64,000 nt of DNA from NCBI GenBank assembly GCA_900660155.1, contig CABFPE010000035.1, positions 1,157,958 to 1,221,957 on the forward strand, given 5' to 3'. Positions 46,801 to 54,560 of this stretch are shown piece after piece. Every line of letters begins with the position of its first letter. Positions within the stretch are counted from its first letter, which is position 1. This stretch comes from Hofstenia miamia (lineage: Eukaryota; Xenacoelomorpha; Acoela; Hofsteniidae). The notes under the pieces are model-generated. The model did not search any database. It was given only the letters and a program-made list of their open reading frames with translations, and had not been told where the DNA came from. The position numbers and the translations under genes were made by a program.

Positions 46801-46889
46801 CTGCTACAAAAAATACGTCACTGAAATCGAAGTTGCGATTCGAAATCGCCAAATATTCTAACTCCGCAGAGTTAAAATGCATCAAACGA
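31580..46889 (-). CDS. INPP4: inositol polyphosphate 4-phosphatase (INPP4A/B family), multi-exon, 5' incomplete
   Basis: Predicted phosphatidylinositol-3,4-bisphosphate 4-phosphatase, which in the known family removes the 4-phosphate to give PI(3)P on endosomal or plasma membranes. Readable exons (minus strand): 46889-46724, 45209-44157, 41644-41380, 36607-36338, 34253-34094, 34019-33777, 33671-33464, 32984-32732, 31852-31580. Splice phases agree across the first four exons and the last three. Identity rests on the active-site loop CKSAKDRT in the last exon, INLHMHRMRV in exon 41644-41380 (human INPP4A has NLHIQRMRV), the GPELGMLED block and the end KYAFN...PPSGTYG. Domain order appears to be PH-like, C2-like, helical INPP4 core, PTP-like catalytic end. 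The start exon is not found. One internal region does not keep frame. A transposon composite sits in the largest intron. Confidence 0.93.
32732..32984 (-). CDS. INPP4: INPP4 penultimate exon
   Basis: Acceptor TTTTGTTTAG, donor GCC|GTAATT. It starts with the last base of a codon (the previous exon ends CG) and ends in phase 0, matching both neighbours. The protein CHISLINTPVNEVSYLVSSQ continues to AIEDAGWILGA, directly before ARITSCKSAKDRT. It corresponds to the INPP4 segment between the 'LL..QP.LFN.GINE' block and the 'AA.ICR.LNG' block. Confidence 0.9.
33464..33671 (-). CDS. INPP4: INPP4 exon with GPELGMLED block
   Basis: Acceptor CAATATTTTAG, donor ATTCG|GTAAAC. It reads PELGMLEDTIYVCDWLHNNL then VLVVSLPVPNEVFSVLPCTL and QAGKHIR. 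Human INPP4A has EELAMLED and VPLPGPLFDALPREIQSG at the same places. Phases fit the next exon exactly. Confidence 0.92.
33777..34019 (-). CDS. INPP4: INPP4 hydrophobic-core exon, frame uncertain
   Basis: Acceptor TTCCTAG and donor TTTCAG|GTGCC bound 243 bases. The main frame reads YILREYAHMSILHFARTG, PCELFCVLSTYLFIFLSSL and LFIYHHPIFHNNEVVQNRN, which aligns loosely with INPP4A around VVFCQTLTALICGF and CLHDDGFLRQ. The 3' end in another frame reads IHEIIS just before GPELGMLED, as expected (INPP4A FESLLS). So the middle is one base out of frame with both ends although the exon length is a multiple of three. This suggests base-calling indels, a missed micro-intron, or damage. Confidence 0.55.
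34094..34253 (-). CDS. INPP4: INPP4 exon upstream of the hydrophobic core
   Basis: Acceptor CTTATTACCAG, donor TTCAGAG|GTTAGT. Protein SIKKQIQNEYSTNSLNSLTE, then NWDKLIRRLSLNSVSRCTSY and YLFVSSIHLVSF. It sits where INPP4A has EWSEALYPLLTTL and MVFLLMQD, with similar spacing to the following block. The start phase (0) does not match the end of exon 36607-36338 (phase 1), so a small exon is probably missing in between. Confidence 0.6.
34911..35185. repeat. local mosaic repeat, right-half copy C
   Basis: About 265 bases (from TACTGTAAAATACTTTACTT near 34914) matching 27980-28243 with few differences. Lies in an INPP4 intron. Its partner halves are at 27.85-28.24 and 30.66 kb. Confidence 0.7.
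35893..35923 (-). other. possible INPP4 micro-exon
   Basis: After acceptor AATACTTACAG the minus strand reads AT ATT CCA CGA, giving DIPRKKSICG when joined to the G that ends exon 36607-36338. A GT after GGT would return to phase 0 and match exon 34253. The donor (GGT|GTTTGG) is weak. Offered only as a phase-consistent candidate. Confidence 0.25.
36338..36607 (-). CDS. INPP4: INPP4 exon, coiled helical segment
   Basis: Acceptor GTATTATTTAG, donor TTATAG|GTTGGG. It starts with two bases that complete the codon left by exon 41644-41380 and ends in phase 1. Reads ISEKPMNGIKFKEFLQAIKD, then DEFKEMVINAADATPDRNSF and LEAMLEKGANAQNAIDANQS. Charged, helix-rich, as in the INPP4A region after the HIQRMRV block (DVVRAKEIIAQINTLK). 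Confidence 0.85.
38155..38975 (+). pseudogene. Tc1/mariner-type transposase, internally deleted (DD37E-like)
   Basis: The first part encodes an N-terminal HTH: WVTIANTLNVPNKTARRLIK, then KCGGRRKLKINEQMKEKIIE, ending in a stop near 38464. The second part, an open frame 38465-38974, starts just before the second catalytic Asp and reads SITNEVFTEFIKR, TIVFDNAPCHNGVEDS, LGAYSPQLNTIEGCFSSFK. Thirty-seven residues separate the Asp of VFDNAP from the Glu of NTIEG, so the signature is DD37E rather than the usual Tc1 DD34E. The segment with the first catalytic Asp is missing, so the copy cannot be active. The family resembles IS630-like elements of invertebrates and protists, by inference from motifs. 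Confidence 0.8.
39060..39465 (+). mobile_element. LINE RT thumb/C-terminal fragment
   Basis: Reads MYKSLILQSLLYDSQTWFAN, then VEKLEKFQRRCFLWI, matching the LINE post-palm block 'LY.SLI...L.Y....W......LE.FQ.R...WI'. Continues after one stop with ILNDRIDLNFLNYVSFEYK. Only this end piece is present, within the inverted-arm composite. Confidence 0.65.
39651..39770. repeat. minisatellite of about 24 bp
   Basis: About five degenerate units of the form TTTCATAGGCTCAAATTGAA just inside the right inverted arm. A related single unit is at about 37970-38005. Confidence 0.7.
40870..41000 (-). repeat. dispersed repeat R, inverted copy
   Basis: On the minus strand GACCTTTGACTTTGCGCACG GCAC (about 40960-40985) matches the core of the copies at about 14.65 and 22.8 kb. 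Weaker similarity continues beyond it. Confidence 0.5.
41380..41644 (-). CDS. INPP4: INPP4 exon with NLHMHRMRV block
   Basis: Acceptor GGATTTTAG, donor CAGTCAG|GTGGGA, phase 0 in and phase 1 out, matching both neighbours. Reads ASTRRNEPGIDFLPINLHMH, RMRVVEMGTDDTVYEVITGG and APTAHRLGYQYGGLLRHATP. Human INPP4A has FVPTNLHIQRMRV, IVTIGAPAAHCQGF and SGGLRKKL in the same order. One of the clearest exons. Confidence 0.95.
41645..44156. other. INPP4 intron, 2.5 kb
   Basis: AT-rich with GTTAGT donor and TTTTAG acceptor at its ends. A possible relic frame at 43740-43810 is not identifiable. Confidence 0.6.
44157..45209 (-). CDS. INPP4: INPP4 large exon: end of PH-like domain, C2-like region, start of INPP4 core
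   Basis: 351 codons open throughout, acceptor GTGGTTTAG, donor TTTAAG|GTTAGT, phase 0 at both ends. The start (GQEVSSGVQYVIFLHGIQV, LYLYFHKGNDKTLAFQHKNS, EQIEKFKTVLLKA) has the strand-plus-C-terminal-helix pattern of a PH domain. The middle (YRVDFFVTLISTDNIERWIS, then QSRTESLSGCNRQFRTVLNL) fits a C2 domain, compare INPP4A TEIIEGTNNPIF. The end (YRFVREIPEPLLVFEYLAES, LLTISIPLQILKHC, STPSFK) aligns with INPP4A MAESVLSLHVPRQFVK and GPSFK. The next exon continues precisely. Confidence 0.9.
46190..46485 (+). mobile_element. hAT transposase tail relic in an INPP4 intron
   Basis: The plus strand (antisense to INPP4) encodes VLNYWLRENCRSIFPALSNL near 46192-46250 and, after decay, SSAGTEKWFSSRGLVHSDVR and NRFGHENATKLTLVLRCLH at 46359-46475. 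These are the YW...P.L.......SSAG.ER.FS..G.V....R.RL....A.KL parts of the hAT dimerisation domain. No ends seen. The open frame 45597-45857 just upstream is not recognised. Confidence 0.72.
46724..46889 (-). CDS. INPP4: INPP4 upstream exon: first half of PH-like domain
   Basis: Acceptor TTATGTTTTTTCAG, donor TTTAAG|GTAATA. It begins with one base completing a codon and ends in phase 0, matching the large exon. Reads RLMHFNSAELEYLAISNRNF, DFSDVFFVAEQSNFDKVKHK and GHLCRIFQNLLFIFK. The KHKGHL.R.F...LF.F pattern, followed by the next exon's strands and helix, is that of a PH domain start. The exon or exons before it, with the start codon, were not found in 46890-64000. Confidence 0.78.
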
Positions 46890-49250
46890 CTGAAAAAACA
46901 TAATTAAGTAGATTAAATAATGAAAATATGGTTGTCCATGATACACTACACATGAAAGTATTTCGCCTAAAATACCGTAACCACATACTCGCTCAAAATC
47001 ACGCAACACTTGTAAAAATAATATTCTTTTCAGGGCAGATTCAGCAAATTATGTTAGGAGGGACATGCAAGTCCTTTCAGATTAAACATAGGTATTTTCT
47101 ATAATCATAAGCAAACACACATTTTTTGAAATCTTGAAGTTAAACAAACCAGAGTGCGAAGAAAAAAATTCAATTTACTAAACGTACTCAATGCATTTCT
47201 TAAGTTTGCAGTGCGGGGTGGGGGTGTGCGACCGCCATTGCTTTTAATACCTGCCAGCTTTGGTCCCGTTGAATTTACAAAAATTGGTAAAAATAGTTTA
47301 TACATGGCGCTAGATTTCTCTTACAGTTGCTCGTAATTTTCCTATAACGCCTTCTAGCTTACAAAATGCACAAAATACCTACGCGACAAAATATTTCATA
47401 ATTCAAAAAAATTTCAATACACGACAACAGAGTGATTATTACCCTTAAGAGTTGACACTACATTCGGTAAAAATGAAATTTCGTATTTAAATTTAAAGTG
47501 TGTAGACTGATTAAATTAACACCTGTAGGCGAATAAAAGTACACAAAATAATTGAAGAATAAATCAATCAACTTCCATTTGTGTACTGTTGTATGTCCCC
47601 ACCCCAATATCGATAATCAATCAAGTTCAAAAGTTAATAAACTAAAACTTGGAATTGTACAGTTAGTCGAGTAGTTCATTAAACAAAACAAATCCTACTA
47701 AAAAATTAAATCATAGAATTATAAAATATTCGAATTCAAACAATATTGCTACAACGAACCATGCAGGAAAACTTCGAAATATAAAAACTTGATGTGAACC
47801 CAAACTAGTCGTTCAGGATATTTCAATTACCCTTTTACACCGGCATCAGAAACATAACGACTGGGCATTAAAATACGACACGTGCAGGTTATCACTCCCT
47901 AAATTATTACTAATATAATATAATCATAGTATTAGTTTACTTCACTACTGGCTAAACTAGATTAAGAAATTAAATAACAATCTTTCCTGGTGCAGTCGAC
48001 AAGCCCATTGTAAGTAAATATCAGATGATGTGAGGTTGTCGCCTTTGTCGATGCACATAAACCTGTTTATTATTTGAAGTAATACAATGCAAAAGAAATC
48101 ATCATTTAATGTGATAAATATAGCTCAATTAATGAATTCAGGTGCCTTGACAAATGTTTTAGTAAGTTCTTATTTCAACAAGGATTAACTAAAATGAATA
48201 TCTGTTTAAGACTTTCTAGGAAGAGGGGGCTTGTTTGGTGAAATAATATTAATATCTCTAACTTAGAAGAAGATTTAACCCTAATATTTGTCTAAAAACA
48301 AAATGCATTCATTATTTTTCTAGTTATAAACATTTTAAAAAACCTTTATCTTCAACAAAAACATTCGCTTTCGAACGTCAGATAAATATGTTGGAATTCG
48401 ATTTTCTTGATTACTTAAGTTCAATTTTACCAGAACTACGCTAAAAACGTCCAATAAGTCAATCTGGTTTATACATTCCTGATAATATTTTTTGATTTTC
48501 AGTTATGGTTCTAAATGAAAAATTAAACATGTTAGGAAATAAATGAATAATTACAGTGAAATACGAATTTTTCCACTGAAATATTGGACTTATTTGGTGA
48601 TCAATGTTAGCCATGTTTTGGCTGTTAATTGCTCTGTACAATTTTTTGGATGAAACTTACGAATTTCAATAAAAATTTCTTTGAAATATTTTGATTTATT
48701 TAAGTTTTTAGAATATCAAGACATTGGCATACATATTTTTGCATTGATATGTTAAGTACTGACAGCATCAGAGAGAATTACCACAAACTCAATTCCGAAA
48801 ACAAACATTTTCATTTGAAAGTCAGTTTTATCTTAAAATCTAGTTATTGGTAACTTACAAGAGTAATTTCCAAACTGCAGTTTCTCTATTAAGGATATTA
48901 AACAGCGCACGAGCAATATAGTGACTGTCAAACAGCATTTACTAACATTTTGAATGTTCATTAACAATACAACCCTCAGCCTTGATTTAACTCATATTTG
49001 GCTCAAGAGCCAATTTTTTCAAACTCGATTGGACACTGCAAAATAACTTTTCCTAAAGGAAAATGTCTTTTAAAATTGTTTAAAAGCATTCCAGAAGTGA
49101 TTGAACTATTAGCTTAAGGTTCAAATTACAAAAAATCATAAAAAGTATAAGAACAAAAAATATTTAGAATTAAAATAATTGACAATCAAATACCTAAACT
49201 TCATAGTAATGAAGCCAATTAAAGGAGTTGGTCAATTTTAAAATTAAATA
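46890..49250. other. INPP4 5' flank or intron, nothing recognised
   Basis: AT-rich. The paired open frames at 47105-47336 overlap on both strands and lack splice-phase agreement with the INPP4 exon at 46889. Confidence 0.35.
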
Positions 49251-49252
49251 TA

Positions 49253-49510
49253 GAGTCGCTGAGTGCATAGGGTCCAGGAATAATTATAATTTTTACTAAG
49301 TTGCCAGAATCGTGGTCTTAAATTCCTAAAAAATATTTTTTAGCTAAAAACTATTTATTGAGCCCTATTTCTCCTTAAAATGGAAGGAGCCGCTGGGTAC
49401 TATGGAAAATCGAAGTTCGGAGTCGCTGAGTCCAGATTTTTTGAAAAACCATAGTACCAGCAGCTCTCTCTCTCTCTCTATCTATATATATATATATATA
49501 TATATTGACA
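49253..49510. repeat. inverted repeat, direct motif and (CT)n(AT)n microsatellite
   Basis: Arms GAGCCGCTGGGTACTATGG (49387-49405) and CCATAGTACCAGCAGCTC (49449-49466) pair with one indel and one mismatch. GAGTCGCTGAGT occurs at 49253-49264 and again at 49420-49431. A CT run followed by an AT run (about 49465-49505) abuts the right arm. Possibly the remains of a small transposon; class unknown. Confidence 0.6.
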
Positions 49511-51045
49511 GGTAAAATCAAAATTAGTGTCTTAGCCTACATGCATGTGATATTTAGTTTTTTGGGATTTATCATGTAATTATTTGTGTTCTGATATATA
49601 TATATATATGATGAATATTTTCCATGAAAATTCTTACATTATACTAACTAGTCAACCATCAAATCTTGGGTGTTGTGATTTGATTTTTTAACAGACATAT
49701 ATTTATTACATTAAAAATAATTATTATATTACTCACAAAATCTGCAATGTAGCACAAAAAATGATAACTGTGGAATTTATTGATTTATCCAATCTTATAG
49801 TGCATTCATAATATGAAATTAAACATCATATAATCTTCGAGTTTATATTTTATAAATAAAGCGAAGAAAGACCTCCCTTAATAATACAAAGGTTACAATA
49901 GGCACAAATAATTTTAAAATTTGATTCCACATATTGATAATTGAGATTTAGTTCTTAAATTCATATAAAAAATGATATTTCTCAAATGTGCCAAAACTGT
50001 ATGTAAATTTAACAATGAATTAGACGTAAATAATACAAAATGAAATCAATTAGCGTTCTACATACAATAAAATATGAAATACATTGCATGTATAAAAAAT
50101 CTGCATAAGCAATGATATAAGCAATTAGATAAGAGTTAAGAAGTCAGATTGGGGTCTATTATTAAAATTAGAATTCCTAGCACCAAATAGGTTTTGTGTT
50201 TGCTTCAGAAATACACACCCAAAGAAGCAAATTATTAAGCTGCAGCACAGAAATCCAAAGACAAGTTTGACAGTGGTCTATTTGGCAACACTAAAGATTC
50301 GGTAATTAGTATCTTACTTACTTAAGAAATTGCTACACAACCACTCTGTGCAAACAAGTCACGAACTAGAGTGAAACAGATTCTAACAAGTAATAATTCC
50401 TCAATAGACTTCCTGGCTTGCACTATTCGTTGTTCCTTTCAACTATCTTATATTTAAAACGACAACTGGAATTGTTAAATACCCCACATTCTTACAACTT
50501 CACTGTTATAAATAAATTTCCTTCTCAAATGCCACGTACAAATTTAATGACATACACTACTATGGCCAAGCAATTATCTCGATCTAAACACATTTGAGAA
50601 AAGTAGCGATCTACAAACATAACCAAGCACAAATATTAACGAGCACTCACATTCTTATTTCGGTAATCATGAAATTCAGAATAAATGATGATTTATTCGC
50701 TAATATTTGCAGGAAATTATTACTATTAATATCACATAGGAAATCTGAACATAATACAAAAACATTTGTTTTGTTTTGCATACGTTTTGAATCTCAAAGC
50801 AATACAGAAAGCCATTCAGAAGATTGTGTAGAATTATTAAAAAAATAGACTCATTTGAATTACACATCCTTTCAGCAAGTTCTATGAAAAACGATTGTAT
50901 ATTCAAATAAACGCATTCCTAAAATCTGAAAACATCCTATCGCATAAACAATTTGGATGCCCATTGCACCCAAGAAGCAATTCTATCTATTACTCAACAA
51001 ATAAAGTGTTGTCGCATTCTTAAGTTTAAGTATAGCATTCAACTA
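49511..51045. other. 1.5 kb non-coding, nothing recognised
   Basis: AT-rich, short frames only (for example 50594-50848, no family recognised). Confidence 0.4.
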
Positions 51046-52035
51046 CATTAATTGTGGTATTTTGCAAGATAAGCTTGTAAATTATAATTTTGGTGATAAC
51101 CTAACTAATTTAATAAAGAACTTACTAGAAAACAGAAAACAGCGTGTAATCCTAAACAGTAAAAAATCAAGCTATGTTACTTGGCCCCACTATATCTGTA
51201 AATTATGTAAATGATATAGAACATGTTAACCACCAATATGCCGACGACACCTGCCTAATAAGTACCGCAAAAAATGCTTTTGATGCTACAAAAAACCTCC
51301 AAATAAATGTAGAAAAATTAAACAATTATTTTACAAATAATCAACTAAAACTAAATATTGAAAAAACTCAATTTATAATTTTTTTCGCAGAATGAACAAA
51401 GAAATCTAATAAGTGATATAGAACTAAAGATAAATAATGAGTTAATAAAGCACAGTGAATCAGTTAGCTATTTAGGAGTTAAGATAATGGGTTAAAATAT
51501 GAAAAATTCGTACTTAATAAGATTCAAAAAATGACTGCAGGCATTCGATATCTTTATCATTTACGCAATGTAATATCAAGCAATTATCATAAACAACTGA
51601 TACATGCATTCTGCTTGTCTCATTTTCAATATTGTCCGTTTCTTTTAACTAAATTCTAAATATCGTATGCTTCTATCATCAAGACATTTAATTGGTGTCT
51701 AAGAACTCTAAACTTTGCACAAAAGCATGAGGAAGCATCAGTATATCGCAATAAATATAAAATATCTTCATTCTACAAAATTCATTTGCATATGCTATCT
51801 ATCTTATTTAAATCTCTGCAAACATCTTTCCTTTTCCTTAATGACAAAAATGTTTGTGTTTAGATATGTACAATTCTGATGGCTTTCATTACATATCAAT
51901 AAAATTGTGGAATAATTTAGGCTATGAAACGTGAGTAGAAAATAATTACAAAAAGTTTAGAAAAAAACTACAGAAATGACTACTAATAAAACAATGTACA
52001 CTAGGAGAAAGCAACACACCTGATGCATTCGAGAC
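51046..52035 (+). mobile_element. LINE RT fragment, same family as 15.2-16.2 kb copy
   Basis: Plus-strand frames give GILQDKLVNYNFGDNLTNLI, LLENRKQRVILNSKKS, a degraded QGS.LGP region (MLLGPTISVNYVNDI), HQYADDTCLIS (YADD) and LKLNIEKTQFIIF. Later frames give YLGV-like YLGVKI, then KMTAGIRYLYHLRNV. The KTQFIIF and ADD context match the minus-strand LINE at 15.2-16.2 kb. Several frame breaks; no endonuclease. Confidence 0.75.
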
Positions 52036-52440
52036 ATACGTCCAATATTGAACACCTACACAAACATTGATTTTTATTATTATTATATATTGTGCTTATT
52101 AGTTTGTAGCTTTAGATTTGTCTATATTATATTTTATTTGTCACTTTTTAGCAAATATATAGCTTTGACTCTTAGAGGATTTATAACTATATACATAAAC
52201 AATCTCCTATTTTTTAAACGCAATATTAATTATTAATTAATTACAAGTTATATTTTAAAAAATAGATTTCTTTACTTGATAAAAACTTGTCACAAATACA
52301 ATTTTACGAAGCAATTATAAATATTTAAATACCAGTTTTTTGTGCAACCGAGAAAACTATTTCACATCTTGTATCGATTATGAATAGAAAACAGAAACTT
52401 GAAGTAAGCATGTGCAAACAGTCGATACTCGAAATAATAA

Positions 52441-52940
52441 TAATACAGGGTGTAACAGATAAATTGGCAATGATGCTATCATCCAATTATGTAATACCTA
52501 TTCAACCAATTAAATTAAAATTTGGTAATAAAATAAATAAACAAAAATGAGTCGACATCCAAACCGCATCATTGCTGGACTGCGCGCCTTTAGAACAGTT
52601 AGACAAATTGACGAGTTCATTTCTATCCCATTCGAGTACAAAACAAAGGCACGTTTTGATGATGCTCCAGAAGAGGCTTGTTGTTCCCGTAAGCGTCATG
52701 CGCGCAGAAGTAATCGGATGATTCAAGATATTGTTGATAAAATAAAAAACGTCCATGCGATCCATTGCCAGGGAACTGAATGTGTCACAAACATAGGATT
52801 GTGCATTCAGAGTTGAGGTACAAGTCCTACAATTATGGGAAATGTCAATTCATCTCAATCCAGACCAAAAACCGAAGATTATCCAAGGCTAAGTTGTTAT
52901 TAAATCGATTAAAGCATCCAAAGTCAAAAGACACCCTCAT
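52441..52940 (+). mobile_element. mariner-type (maT-like) element, 5' part
   Basis: Starts with TACAGGGTGTAACAG (about 52445), a mariner-type inverted-repeat end. The open frame from 52547 reads PNRIIAGLRAFRTVRQIDEF, then CCSRKRHARRSNRMIQDIVD, the HTH/linker region. The next frame gives ELRYKSYNYGKCQF and LSKAKLLLNRLKHPKSKD, matching the mariner block 'D..YKSY.....Q......R..RAK.LLN.LKHP' that precedes the first catalytic Asp. The element stops there, where LINE sequence begins at about 52940. Its catalytic half was not found on the far side of the LINE (after 54560). Confidence 0.68.
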
Positions 52941-52976
52941 TTGCTTATTTATTATACAGTTTATTAGATTTCAGTT

Positions 52977-53716
52977 ATGCCTTCAATTTCGCTGTCCGAC
53001 CTCAAAAATTTGACCGATGCCCAGTTTACCTCTGCTGTTGATGGTCTGAAGAAAGACGCCATCATTTCGCTGCTGCACCAATGCTGTCACTTCTCTCCAC
53101 CTCGCTCCCATCCTCCAATGATGGTCCTGGTGTCATATCATCCTTGTCTGAATCTCTCACAAAGCTTTCCTCCGACGTTTCCTCACTACAATCTCAAATG
53201 TTCTCCTACAGTGCTGCTGGCTCACGTACCATTACCAACCGTCCTGATCATCCTGCCTCACGTTCTGCTCCTACTGCCGCTCCCTCGCCTCCATTGCTAC
53301 GTGCCCCTGAACAGTCTGGTCCACTGCCTACTCACCGCAATCATCGCCCACGTCATATCCCTGGCACTAGTTCGTTCTGACAACTGCCTGCTGTTCCGAT
53401 TAGTTCTCTTCCTCGTCCTCCTCGTAAAGCTCATATCTACATTGGCCGTCTTGCTAATTCTGATTCTGCTTCTGATGTTGCTGATCACCTCCGTGGCTCC
53501 TCACTCCAATTTGATGACCTTCTTTCCATTCCACCACGTAAGGATTCTCCATTCGCCTCCTTCCACATTGTCTGTAAACAAGAGTCTCATCTTGCTCTCA
53601 TGGATCCTGAAGTGTGGTCAGATGACCTCTTGATCCAATACTACCGTCTCTCTGATGCTGAGCGCAAATCTTTTGGTCTTCGTTCCCGTCGTCGTGATGC
53701 TTCTGGTCGTGATTGA
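52977..53716 (+). pseudogene. LINE ORF1-like gene, frame-broken
   Basis: Begins MPSISLSDLKNLTDAQFTSA, shifts frame to a Ser/Thr/Pro-rich stretch (LSSDVSSLQSQMFSYSAAGS, 53081-53380), and again to KAHIYIGRLANSDSASDV, FDDLLSIPPRK, FHIVCKQESHLALMDPEVWS and SDAERKSFGLRSRRRD, then a stop near 53716. A heptad-like leader plus an RRM-like nucleic-acid-binding segment is typical of ORF1 of CR1/Jockey-type LINEs (RNA-binding partner of the element's RNA). At least two frame changes are needed, so not functional as read. Confidence 0.55.
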
Positions 53717-53734
53717 CTACCTGCAACCCCTAGT

Positions 53735-54556
53735 TTGGATCTCACTCTTAAGCCCAACTCTGGTTTCTCTTTTTTGCTCGCCAATGCTCGCAGTCTTGTC
53801 TTATTAAACCGTCGTCTCAGTTTTTACATCAGTTTTTACAACTTCTTCCTGCAGTCTCCTGTTGACTTCATTTTCATTGCTGAAACCTGGCTTGATCCTT
53901 CTCTTCCTGACAGTGTTGTTTTTCCTAACTACACACTTAAAGTTCTCTGCCGTATGGATCGCTTGACATCTACCCCCCTCTCCTTTGAGTATTTTCCTTT
54001 GATTTCTGTTGCGGCTGTGCTGTTGCTCTCAGTGATCACATTGTTTCTCTTCTCTGTGTTTACAACCCTCCTTCTAACAGTCCTTTTCGTATTCCCCTTG
54101 CTGATTTTTCATCCATGCTTGAGTACCTTCATGATCAGTCTATCACTCTCTCTCATCAAATTGGATTTCCCACTCCTCATCTGTGGTTACCTCAACCTTC
54201 ATGTTTGTTGGAATGCACTTGACTAATGACGCCTATGAATCCGCTGTTCCGGATCTTTTCGCTTCCTACTCTCTTGAACAGCTTGTATTTTCTCCTACTT
54301 CCCGCTCCTCTGTCCTTGATTTGGTTTTGTGCTCTCTGATCGTATTTTTGACACCTCTGTAGTCCCTGTTTCGGTTAATCTGTCTGATCACTCATTTGTT
54401 CGCTTCAACCTGTCTGTCAATTCTATTACCCCATCTGCTTGTCCTGCTGCTCCTCAACATGCTCGATCTAACAGTGACTTTGTTCCTCTTAATGCTGCAC
54501 TCTCCTCCTCATTCCCCATTTTTAATGACTCTTTCTTTAAATATGTTATGTTGTAA
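53735..54556 (+). pseudogene. LINE ORF2 endonuclease domain, partial
   Basis: Reads FSFLLANARSLVLLNRRLSF, VDFIFIAETWLDPSLPDSVV and FPNYTLK...CRMDR, the N-terminal blocks of LINE apurinic endonucleases (L.NARSL..K / D...I.ETWL / Y...R.DR), with the Glu of AETWL a catalytic residue. Later pieces (LICGYLNLH in place of GDFN.H, FASYSLEQLVFSPTSRSSV, VNLSDHSFVRFNLS with the SDH catalytic motif) follow in order but in different frames. It ends at 54556 before the RT. Confidence 0.82.
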
Positions 54557-54560
54557 TTAA

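Larger units (their letters stand above)
52941..54560 (+). mobile_element. LINE with ORF1-like and endonuclease regions, 3'-truncated
   Basis: A plus-strand block clearly less AT-rich and C/T-skewed compared with everything around it. First an ORF1-like region, then an apurinic-type endonuclease region, then an abrupt return to AT-rich DNA at about 54556 with no reverse transcriptase. LINE copies are normally truncated at the 5' end, so a piece that keeps the 5' genes and lacks the 3' gene is unusual. The low AT content suggests younger age than the other relics. No poly-A or target duplication seen. Confidence 0.75.

Noticed and set aside
47105-47336. Overlapping open frames on both strands, one with an ATG and a donor-like GCAG|GTATTA, considered as the INPP4 first exon
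   Set aside because: The donor leaves phase 1 while the exon at 46889 needs two bases from its predecessor, and joining gives an immediate stop.
53081-53633. Leu-rich and Pro/Ser-rich long frames
   Set aside because: They are off-frame readings of the C/T-skewed LINE ORF1 region. The coding-like frame changes along it.
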